64,000 nt of DNA, taken from positions 22,204 to 86,203 of the forward strand of contig CAZUMW010000016.1 of NCBI GenBank assembly GCA_964621615.1. Reading direction: 5' to 3'. A program made the translations under genes and the position numbers. Source of the stretch: CAZUMW01 sp964621615. GTDB taxonomy: Bacteria > Desulfobacterota > WTBG01 > CAIYCZ01 > CAIRTM01. The notes under the pieces were generated by a model that saw only the letters and a list, made by a program, of their open reading frames with translations, was not told the origin of the DNA and did not search any database. Positions 52,742 through 61,370 of the stretch are shown here, piece by piece; the stretch's first letter is position 1; every line of letters begins with the position of its first letter.

Positions 52742-54808
52742 CTATTTAAACAGTGTTATTAGCAAATGCTCTCTTGCCCGGGTGCTTGCAACATATCGCT
52801 CACACCGGGCCATAATATCTGCTTCGTCTATATGATTCATCGGATCTTCGGGATCGGCACAGGCCAGAGCAATTGCCCTGAATTCAAGCCCCTTAATGCG
52901 TTTCATGGTTCCCATCCGAATTCCGGGTTCATTTGCTCCCGGGTCTTCTTCCCGTGGCCTTAATTCAAATGTTGGAATGCCGGCTGCAGTAACCACCTCA
53001 CGAATTTCACGCTTATAGGGTGTCACACAGATTTCGTGCGTTGCCAATCCGTGCGAATCCATAAGTACCTGTATCCAGGCAAGTACCGCATCAGCTTCTT
53101 CTTTTGCTCCGGCACAACGCTCTACCATGGGTTCAGGTCCCTTAAAAACAGAATGATCGCCGGCGATCGAAACGTTCTCACCATCGAGATCATCTATGTC
53201 TAAGCCCTGCAATATGCCCTGGCCATATTTTCTTATTTGCTCACTAGTCCGGTAATTAATTTTAAGCCTGCGCGATCTACCTCTGATATTTATACCTGCC
53301 CGACTCAGCGGTATTTTTTTTCGATATATTCTCTGGTGCCCGTCACCAACTGTGCAAAGCGGGTCTGACTTTTCTTCTTCTATAGGGCTTATGGCCGCAA
53401 TCAGGCGGAGTGCTTCGAGGCTGAAATCCTGCACCTCATCGACCAGCACATGCCTGTACTTTGGAAAGTTCCCCTGTTCAACAGCCAGTCGTGCCTGATG
53501 AATAGCACCCTCAAAGGTCAGCAAATTCCTCTTCTTCAGACCTCGCTGGAAGGCTCTAAAAACCGGCCAGGCATCGCGCCTTTGCTGCCGGCTTATTCGT
53601 GGCCGCCCGGAGCGGACAGTAGTTAAATATGAATCCTCATCTGTAACACCATTAGCATCGATGACCTGGATGTATTCTTTCTTGAGTTCTTCCCGAGACA
53701 ACGGAAGCTCACCCATGGATGGGTCAATCCACACCTCAGACCATATATCTTCCATGTCTTCATCCAGTGCTATCCTGCCTTTCCATCCAGACCTGCTGCA
53801 GATAGTCCGCGCCAGCGCATGCAGATTAGTAACCTCAATTTTATCAGCAACCTCACGTCCCAGGCTCGCTACCTGATGTTTAATCGTAATTGAAAGGTTG
53901 GTTGTAAAGGTTGTAACCAGAACACGTTCTTTTTTATCTTCTATTTCACGTGCAAGATGCACGGCCCTGTGCATAAGCGCAACCGTTTTACCGGTACCGG
54001 CCGCACCGTTGATGTTCATAGGTCCTCTGGTTTTCCACTTAACAATTTTTTTCTGGTACGGGTGCAGGAAAATTCTCCATTCCTCCAGCGATGCCTGAAG
54101 GATTTCTTTCAAGTGTTCTTCACCTTCCACCAGCACCAGGTCAAAATTTACCGCATCCTCAATTTTGCTAAAATCTCCCGGGCCTTCAGGGCTGACGGTT
54201 TCCGGCTGCACAACATTAATACCAAGCATCTCTTCCATGGCGTCATCCATTGACATCCCGGCGGCAATACCATGCAGCACATCGCGACAGTCCGGCGGTA
54301 AATATTCGGACAAAGCCTCAAGCGCTTCATCCGAACGGATAGCCTTAACAGCCGGAATTAATGGCTTCGGCACGCCTGCCTTGAAAAGGTCATCCTCACA
54401 TAAAATATCTAAGGGATAATCATTCTGGGGCGGAGAGACTTTCTTTTGCTCATCAGCCTTAGTTTCTACTTCTTCAACATCAAAAACCTGAAAAACACCT
54501 GTGCTTTCATGTACCTCAAAATGCTTGTTCCTGGCCCAGGCATAAGCGTCATCATGCTTGTCTACATGAACAAGCAGATAAGTGTCTCCTTTTTCGGGTG
54601 CAATAACAATGGCCCGATATCCGTCGGGTAGGTTCGCACCTCTGACTTTCGGGTCAATCATCGACTCCTTCAGTGGATGGACATGCATCGACGGATCGGA
54701 CGGGTCAACCTGAAAACGGTCAATAAATTCAACTATTTTTTTCTGGACCTTAACCGGAAGCCTGCCCAGATTTTTTAGAAGATTTCTATGCATCATGAGT
54801 TTTGCCAT
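52742..54808 (-). CDS. UvrD/SF1-like helicase with RelE/ParE-fold N-terminus
   Basis: 688 residues. Residues 1-105 (NLLKNLGRLPVKVQKKIVEFIDRF.., DAYAWARNKHFEVH) form a RelE/ParE-type toxin fold. The helicase core has Walker A GAAGTGKTVALMHRA (about 268), Walker B RHVLVDEVQDFSLEA (about 456), the motif IV region INYRTSEQI and the C-terminal motif VI YVASTRAREHLLI. It should move on DNA or RNA with ATP; the toxin-like domain could bind ribosomes or nucleic acid. Start has GGGAG eight bases upstream, 11 bases after the stop of the large helicase. Confidence 0.88.
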   Translation of the reverse strand: MAKLMMHRNLLKNLGRLPVKVQKKIVEFIDRFQVDPSDPSMHVHPLKESMIDPKVRGANLPDGYRAIVIAPEKGDTYLLVHVDKHDDAYAWARNKHFEVHESTGVFQVFDVEEVETKADEQKKVSPPQNDYPLDILCEDDLFKAGVPKPLIPAVKAIRSDEALEALSEYLPPDCRDVLHGIAAGMSMDDAMEEMLGINVVQPETVSPEGPGDFSKIEDAVNFDLVLVEGEEHLKEILQASLEEWRIFLHPYQKKIVKWKTRGPMNINGAAGTGKTVALMHRAVHLAREIEDKKERVLVTTFTTNLSITIKHQVASLGREVADKIEVTNLHALARTICSRSGWKGRIALDEDMEDIWSEVWIDPSMGELPLSREELKKEYIQVIDANGVTDEDSYLTTVRSGRPRISRQQRRDAWPVFRAFQRGLKKRNLLTFEGAIHQARLAVEQGNFPKYRHVLVDEVQDFSLEALRLIAAISPIEEEKSDPLCTVGDGHQRIYRKKIPLSRAGINIRGRSRRLKINYRTSEQIRKYGQGILQGLDIDDLDGENVSIAGDHSVFKGPEPMVERCAGAKEEADAVLAWIQVLMDSHGLATHEICVTPYKREIREVVTAAGIPTFELRPREEDPGANEPGIRMGTMKRIKGLEFRAIALACADPEDPMNHIDEADIMARCERYVASTRAREHLLITLFK

Positions 54809-54819
54809 ATAAAAACTCC

Positions 54820-57800
54820 CTATGTACTTTTAGCAATAATCTCGATTAAGAAGCCGGCTCCTTTTGCCTGCAGATCGTCAGGAACTACTATTTTCCAGCC
54901 CTTCTGTTGCCATTGAGACGCAAAATCAGACTGGTCACCCGCTAAGACAGCCACCGGAGGACTCAGGTTCGGCCAGGCAAGCTCTGCAAAAGCATCATCA
55001 TCTATGGCATCGTTAAAATGTTCCACAACGGGCACCTGTATTTCAGCCGCAGCCAGCACCGGTACAAATGGCCGAATAGATGCCGTTGTATTATCAAGAA
55101 TTTCTTTCCACTGCTCCGAAATACCGGTACTCGGTGCAAGCGGTATCTCTGGAGCAAGCCCGGCTTGAGCTTCCCGGGCCGACCAGAAGGAAAACCCTTC
55201 ACAAAACTGGTACACGTTCAGACAGGCCAGAAACCTGCGCCAGCGCTCCCGGTAATCGCTTCCCGTAACCTCTGACTCCGAGTCTCCCAGCCGGCCAAGC
55301 ACGACAACCTGTGATTTGCGATTGCTTAATATATCCTCAACACTGATACAGCTGATCAAATCCTGATTAAGGCATGTTTTATCATTGAACACAAACGTAC
55401 CGGCTTCATTGTTAGCAACCCCAACCATGCCCCCACCGGTTCGCCAGACTTCCAGTGCGCTGCGCAATTCCTCCACCACCACTGAGCGTTTCGATGAAAG
55501 CAGTTGCAGCGGCCAAAACGCGACAAAACTTGCAAGCGATTCCCATCCCTGACTGTGTGGACAATCAACAAACGCTTTTATCTGCTCAAACCCGTTTCTG
55601 ACAATCGCGGTGGCGAGGGGTACATTCTGTATGCTTGATTTTGCTGCGGCAGCATATTTCTCAAGCAGCGGCATAACATTCCCATGGCAGACCATGTTAT
55701 GCTGCGCATTATCCGTGATCAGATCATCCCAGGTTATCGACCACACAAAATAGTTGCCACTCTCCATAATTGAGCGCCGCTTCTTCATATCATCTTCGAT
55801 ACGGTTATGCGGATGACAATGAAACTCGAACCCATCGGTAAAAATAGCTACCGGCCGAACATGTCCATCATCTGCACTGAGCATAAAATCCGGCTGACAC
55901 ATTTCAGACACCCCTTGCGCCAGGCCGAGCTTCGGCTGCAGCTCAAGTTCCCAGATCACACCGGCCCCGGGGAAAGAAAACCGAAAGCCTTGCGTACCCT
56001 TTATAATGGTTGTCTCCCATTTTCCTTGCCTGTCTTCGACAAAAGCCTGAAGAGATTCTACAAATTTCTTTTCAAGAACACTCCCGAACAACGAATCCGG
56101 CTTTATGTCTTCCAGCGCTTCTTTTTCTGTGCGCCGATCTCCGGCTTCAATAATTCTGTTAAGCAGAACAATACCGCGTTCACGACTTATCTGGTCGGCC
56201 TTATACTGAAGGTGGTATGTCCGTATACAGCGATAACAGCCATCCGTATCGTCTTTATCCTGCTGCTGGTTCAGTCTCCGGCACGTACAGCTTTCAAGAG
56301 CATCCCTGGCAAGTCGTAAAACACTCATTATTCCCTCACCCGGTCGTTCCTGTTCGTCTTTCTCCTGATACATTGTCTTGAGATAACCCGTACCGCCCGG
56401 AACAGCATCCATCAGCACCAGGTAATGTTTTTCTATTCCCGTAGCAGCGTCGGGAAGAATTTGTGGTGCTACGATAAGATGAGCAGGGTTCCCTTCGAAG
56501 CGCAACCGAAGCCCCAGGTAAAGGCACGCGACCAGCGTTTCTATGTCCTCATCATCTGTCAGAGGCAGCAGTAATCTGATTGCTTCCGATTTTAGTTCGC
56601 GGTACAGATATACCTGTTCCCATTTGAACGGGTTCCCGGATTTACCCTCCTGCTTCATCTTTTCAAGTTTACGTCTGCCCTGACAACTCCTACGATGAAC
56701 TATATCTTCTGGCCTTGCTGCCGCATGCGAAACAATACCGCAGTGCTTGCAAACAAGAAATCCTTCCTCCGGTGCACTTTTCCCAGGGCCAAAGGGAACG
56801 TCTCCGTGCATATTTCCAAAACCGACGTTCACTTCCCTTGTCACCATGGCTGCCCGGTACTCAATACCAAACGGCAGTTCATCATCACCCACAGCCCCAG
56901 CCGGACTTTCTATGGTCTGGTCGAAGCTGCGGATAATCTGGTAATATTCCCGCTGGCGCTCTTCATTCCGATCACCGGAAAGACTTTCGTAATGATCCAT
57001 ATATGAAAGCGCCTGTGACTTTGCATATTCAAGAAAAAACCGCTGCTGACCGACATCGAGCTGGCTGTTGTGATCACCGTCATGGCCACACTGCGGACAG
57101 GCAGGCACAGCCTCCGGTTTTTCCATTTCGTCTACCCGACGCATGTGCCCGCAGATTCCGCAGATTCCCCACTTTTCCACCAAAGGCTGCTGCGGGTTAC
57201 CAATAGCAATCTGTTGAATTTCAAACTGTCGGCTGTGTGTGTAGAAAAAATTCCTCGGAGCGAGTTCACTCAGAGCACTGCCGGCCGGCCGGGAAAGTTC
57301 CACCGGCGGCAAATCCTGCTCACCGGAACGATGCCGGTTATAAACAGCACCGTAAAACTTCACTCCCCGTTCCGGAAACGCATAATTCGGCAACAACCCG
57401 TAATCAGTCAGAATTTCCAAGGCATTTGTTCTGCTTACCCCGCGCATCCGTCCCTTTAAAATGTTAAGCTCCTGTTCTATTTCACGCCGCGCATCTTTTT
57501 CCTCACTACCGATGTTTTTGAGCTGCTCCTGAAGACGGGAACGCGCGTTCTCAAGGTCCCGCCGTACCCGGTCAAAATCGTTCACCGCCTTGTGTATACG
57601 CTGCCTGACGAGTTCGGTCTCTGTTTCACGTAAAAAACGATCCCGTGTATCGACTTGCAAATGCTCCTGGAAACGGTTCAAAAATACATTACGCAGATCA
57701 TCCTCGTTTTTCGTGACCCACTCAAGCATTTTCGGTATATTGCCCTCAGGTTTTGCCAAATCATCGACAAGCTGTTTTCCTGTCCGGGGCAGCTCTTTCA

Positions 57801-60800
57801 GCTCACCGTTATGGGAACAGCAGTCAAAACAATACCCGAGATACTGACGGCTCAAAACAGCTGACGCATCAAGCCAGCAACCCGGCGGATCAACCCGGCC
57901 CTTAAGCATTTCAAGCGGGCGGGCGTAAAAGAAAAGGTCATGCGGTCGCTGGTTCACAACCGATATAATCAGGGAAGTGCCCGTTGCCCTGCCGGCCCGC
58001 CCGATTCTTTGGAGATAGCTTGCCGTATTGGGAGGGATGGAACAAAGCAGCGTGCTTGACAGGTCGCCGATATCGATTCCCATTTCCAGCGTACTGGTAC
58101 AGGTAAGAATATTCGGGTCGTCTGCATGCTCTGCCTTGGCAAAATTCCTCTCAAGATTTTCCCGCTCTTCTGTACCGAGTAATCCGGTGTGTTCCTGCGC
58201 AACAACGCGCCTCAAGGCACCTTTCCGGTAGCGGTCCTGATAGTAGAGCTGCCGTGGAGAAAAATATCCAACATAGTAGCGCCCATGCGGCGCATAGTAT
58301 TCCATGCTTGGAGCTTCCTTCCACAGGGCAGCTTCCGTTTCCGGGCGCACAATCGACCTTTCACTCTCACTGCATACGAGGCAGACACCCTCCGAGTAAA
58401 GCAGCGCTGCTTCAGCTGCAATAGCATAAAAAACCCGTGCGCCATCCTGGTGCAGTTTTTTAAACAAACCCGCCGTTCGTCCCGCCTCGAAAAGTGCCTG
58501 AGTCAGATCAATAAGCGTTGTTTCATCAATGCCGGGCTGTTTGAGTGCCCGCCTCATCCACAGCACATGCCATGGCGAGAGATTGCCTTTAGTTGATGCA
58601 AACACATACTCATGGCCTTTAAGCGGCTGCGTAACCATAAGATGCGGCCTGTATCTGCTTGAAGGCGGATAGGTTTCGCGGCCCGGCACGGTTCGATTAA
58701 AGGGATATTTCCCCCAGTAGCTTTGTCGTGCATATGAATTCAGAAACGGATGAGACAAAGCGCCCCGCTCTCGATAGCGGTGAAGCATGCCATAAAGCCA
58801 TAGCTTCAATGAATCATTATCGATTTTTTCAAACGATGGGCTTATGCCTGGTAAATGTTCTCGAAGTACGTTGACGGTTTTGTCTATATATGCTTCGTCC
58901 CAGCCCAGACATGCACTGCCGCTTAACTCCATTGTGCGTCCATGGGTCTGCATCAGCCCAAACTCGCTTGTTGCCTCCCAGGCAAGTCTCTCAGTAATCT
59001 CTTTATAAAGTGTTTCCGGCGGTTTTTCGTCTGCAGTGCTGTTTCTATAATCGAGGTAGGGTTTGTACAGTTGCAAATCCGGCGGCATTATCGCGCCCAT
59101 GGATTCCCGTACGCTTCCCGGCCGCCCGGACTGTTTTTCAGCCCACCACTCAACAAGCCGTTTGCCGGCATCACTCAAGCGAAGCCCCTGTGCTCCAGCC
59201 GCGTCTATCACATGTTGCAGCGCAGTGCGATAGGTAAAACGATAGGTCCGGGAAGTAAAAAACCCGGCGCGATGTGAAGCATCCTGTACACTGTCGGTAA
59301 ATGCCAGCAGCTTTGGGTCGTTATTCAAGAGTGAGCCGAACATCTCGTCGATGGCGACACTGGAGATAGTTGCTGCCTGACTGCCGATAAAAAACATACC
59401 TACTTTTGAGCCGCAACGTGGACACCCCTGATCCCCGATCACCTTGCCGGATTCAAGCTGTCGGGTTTCCCTGCTTATTCTGACCCCGAATCTGCGTGAA
59501 TCATTAGTTGTCGGGCAAGGGCCATCCCCTTTTCGCAACACAAGACTTGCGGGGCATATATACCAGCGCTCAAAATCCAGTTCCTGCTGAACAACTTTGC
59601 CATCACCTGCAGGTAATTCGTCATGTCGACACGGGCTCATTGTTACAATGTGCTGGTCCTTGGCCTCATTATGGCCAAACCAACCCTGGTAAATCAGTTT
59701 AGGATCATCGACAAGTTGCAACCCGTCCACGCCATGGGCCTGTATCTGTGTGTCTTTCGATATATCATGTATGCTGATCCAGCCCGACTCACCGCATTCG
59801 CTGCAATGAAATGTCGGAAGCGGCCTGACACCGGTTGCTGGCTCATCAAGCCATGAAAAAGCAGGGGCTTCCGATACAATGCGCCCAAGCCGCCGCAACT
59901 CCCGAACCCACAACTGCACCTGCGTGGGAACAAGTGGATAGGCTTTCCCGCTTCGCAACTCCTGGGCATATGCCACCAGGGCGAAAAATGAAGTAAGAAT
60001 ATACTGCCGATCAATATGATTCTTTACTGCGCTGAGTGCAAGTTCGCGCTGCGAGAGCCTCTCGACAAGGGCAGTCCAGGTGAGAGGATCGTCCCGGTTT
60101 ATTTCTGCAAGATGAAATATCTCCAGCAAATATTTAAACAGTTTTGTTTTTTTTAACCATTTACCAAGCTGCAGCGACCACTGCTCAACTGCCTTGTCAA
60201 TATCCTCTTCTGTCGCACCATCAGGGTGTAAATACTCGGGGCCGGTCCAAACGCCAGATTGTCGCTGAGCATATGCAAGCGCATCTTCATAGTCAAAAGG
60301 AACACATTCGTTTGGACTGGGCAGAGCCATTTCCAAAGGATCAGTATGCACAATCTCTTCTACCTCAAGCCGGTCCTCATCGATAACTGCTTCTGGCGAA
60401 ATGTTTTCCTCAAACAACGTGCCGGCAAAACGGGCCAGACGGTCCCGCCCGATCTCTGCGGCATCTACCGAGCCTTGCCCTCCCGTTTGAGAATCTTTTG
60501 TTACATCGCGGCTGTCAAGCGTCGCACTGGTTCCCACCACACAAAGCTCACCACGTTTAATTTTCAACCGCTCTTTGAGCCTGCGGATCAGACAGGCAAC
60601 ATCAGCCCCCTGGGCGCCGTCATAGGTATGCAGTTCGTCAAGAACCAGATAGCGCAGCACTTCCGACTCATTGTATCGCCACAACTGCTGATCCTGTGGA
60701 CGCATGAGCAGAAAGTCGAGCATCTTGTAGTTTGTGAGCAGAATATCCGGCGGGGTTTCCTGTTGTGCATCGTGATTTGTTATGCCGTGATCCGGCCCCA

Positions 60801-61362
60801 TGCTTTTGGTGCCGCTTTCGTTCCCTGCACCATCACCAGACAAGTCATACCGACCGGTATAATTTCCTACTGTGATCCCGGCGCTCTTCAATGTTGCATC
60901 TTTCCAGATCATTTCAGCAAAACGTTTTTCCTGATCCGAGGCAAGCGCGTTCATGGGGTACAGAATAATCGCCTTTATTCCCTGCCGCCCCTTCTTCTTT
61001 TCTCGAAGGCAATGATCCAGAATCGGGAATAAAAAACACTCGGTTTTACCTGATCCGGTACCGGTGGTAATTATTGTGGACTTTGGAATGTTATTCTTGC
61101 TGACAAGCCGCAACCAGGAACGATACTGGTGGCGAAACGGGTGAAAAGGTATGTTGATATCAAACGGCAAATCAACCCCTTCCGGTGCAGGCCGAAACGG
61201 CCGGCGTAAATGAATCCAGGGGCCTTTAAATAAACCGGTATCCGGATCTTCCAGGAACCGCTCGAACGACTTCTCTACTCGTTTATCCCGAAAGGAAAAC
61301 GTTGACTGCAGATAGTATAGAACCTGTTTTCTTATGTTTTCAGCAAGATGGGCTGGTAGCAT
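54820..61362 (-). CDS. giant DEAD/DEAH-box helicase with zinc/DUF1998 and nuclease-like regions
   Basis: 2180 residues. Helicase core: Walker A in TTGTGSGKTECFLFP (about 101), DELH in VLDELHTYDGAQGADV (242-245), motif III GTSATL, motif V-VI region TLEMGIDIGDL and QRIGRAGRATG (about 1118). Four or more Cys pairs follow (CSECGESGW, CPRCGSKVG, CGICGHMRR, CPQCGHDG), and a DUF1998/MZB-like block with DAVPGGTGYLKTM and CYRC (about 1710). The 1750-1900 region has a Vsr/DUF559-like pattern (QPDFMLS, IFTDGFEFH, DDMKKRRSIMESGNY). It resembles DruE-type and DrmA/DrmB-type anti-phage helicases. The ribosome site GGAGG lies in the last codons of the methylase gene. Confidence 0.88.
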   Translation of the reverse strand: MLPAHLAENIRKQVLYYLQSTFSFRDKRVEKSFERFLEDPDTGLFKGPWIHLRRPFRPAPEGVDLPFDINIPFHPFRHQYRSWLRLVSKNNIPKSTIITTGTGSGKTECFLFPILDHCLREKKKGRQGIKAIILYPMNALASDQEKRFAEMIWKDATLKSAGITVGNYTGRYDLSGDGAGNESGTKSMGPDHGITNHDAQQETPPDILLTNYKMLDFLLMRPQDQQLWRYNESEVLRYLVLDELHTYDGAQGADVACLIRRLKERLKIKRGELCVVGTSATLDSRDVTKDSQTGGQGSVDAAEIGRDRLARFAGTLFEENISPEAVIDEDRLEVEEIVHTDPLEMALPSPNECVPFDYEDALAYAQRQSGVWTGPEYLHPDGATEEDIDKAVEQWSLQLGKWLKKTKLFKYLLEIFHLAEINRDDPLTWTALVERLSQRELALSAVKNHIDRQYILTSFFALVAYAQELRSGKAYPLVPTQVQLWVRELRRLGRIVSEAPAFSWLDEPATGVRPLPTFHCSECGESGWISIHDISKDTQIQAHGVDGLQLVDDPKLIYQGWFGHNEAKDQHIVTMSPCRHDELPAGDGKVVQQELDFERWYICPASLVLRKGDGPCPTTNDSRRFGVRISRETRQLESGKVIGDQGCPRCGSKVGMFFIGSQAATISSVAIDEMFGSLLNNDPKLLAFTDSVQDASHRAGFFTSRTYRFTYRTALQHVIDAAGAQGLRLSDAGKRLVEWWAEKQSGRPGSVRESMGAIMPPDLQLYKPYLDYRNSTADEKPPETLYKEITERLAWEATSEFGLMQTHGRTMELSGSACLGWDEAYIDKTVNVLREHLPGISPSFEKIDNDSLKLWLYGMLHRYRERGALSHPFLNSYARQSYWGKYPFNRTVPGRETYPPSSRYRPHLMVTQPLKGHEYVFASTKGNLSPWHVLWMRRALKQPGIDETTLIDLTQALFEAGRTAGLFKKLHQDGARVFYAIAAEAALLYSEGVCLVCSESERSIVRPETEAALWKEAPSMEYYAPHGRYYVGYFSPRQLYYQDRYRKGALRRVVAQEHTGLLGTEERENLERNFAKAEHADDPNILTCTSTLEMGIDIGDLSSTLLCSIPPNTASYLQRIGRAGRATGTSLIISVVNQRPHDLFFYARPLEMLKGRVDPPGCWLDASAVLSRQYLGYCFDCCSHNGELKELPRTGKQLVDDLAKPEGNIPKMLEWVTKNEDDLRNVFLNRFQEHLQVDTRDRFLRETETELVRQRIHKAVNDFDRVRRDLENARSRLQEQLKNIGSEEKDARREIEQELNILKGRMRGVSRTNALEILTDYGLLPNYAFPERGVKFYGAVYNRHRSGEQDLPPVELSRPAGSALSELAPRNFFYTHSRQFEIQQIAIGNPQQPLVEKWGICGICGHMRRVDEMEKPEAVPACPQCGHDGDHNSQLDVGQQRFFLEYAKSQALSYMDHYESLSGDRNEERQREYYQIIRSFDQTIESPAGAVGDDELPFGIEYRAAMVTREVNVGFGNMHGDVPFGPGKSAPEEGFLVCKHCGIVSHAAARPEDIVHRRSCQGRRKLEKMKQEGKSGNPFKWEQVYLYRELKSEAIRLLLPLTDDEDIETLVACLYLGLRLRFEGNPAHLIVAPQILPDAATGIEKHYLVLMDAVPGGTGYLKTMYQEKDEQERPGEGIMSVLRLARDALESCTCRRLNQQQDKDDTDGCYRCIRTYHLQYKADQISRERGIVLLNRIIEAGDRRTEKEALEDIKPDSLFGSVLEKKFVESLQAFVEDRQGKWETTIIKGTQGFRFSFPGAGVIWELELQPKLGLAQGVSEMCQPDFMLSADDGHVRPVAIFTDGFEFHCHPHNRIEDDMKKRRSIMESGNYFVWSITWDDLITDNAQHNMVCHGNVMPLLEKYAAAAKSSIQNVPLATAIVRNGFEQIKAFVDCPHSQGWESLASFVAFWPLQLLSSKRSVVVEELRSALEVWRTGGGMVGVANNEAGTFVFNDKTCLNQDLISCISVEDILSNRKSQVVVLGRLGDSESEVTGSDYRERWRRFLACLNVYQFCEGFSFWSAREAQAGLAPEIPLAPSTGISEQWKEILDNTTASIRPFVPVLAAAEIQVPVVEHFNDAIDDDAFAELAWPNLSPPVAVLAGDQSDFASQWQQKGWKIVVPDDLQAKGAGFLIEIIAKST

Positions 61363-61370
61363 GCTGACAG

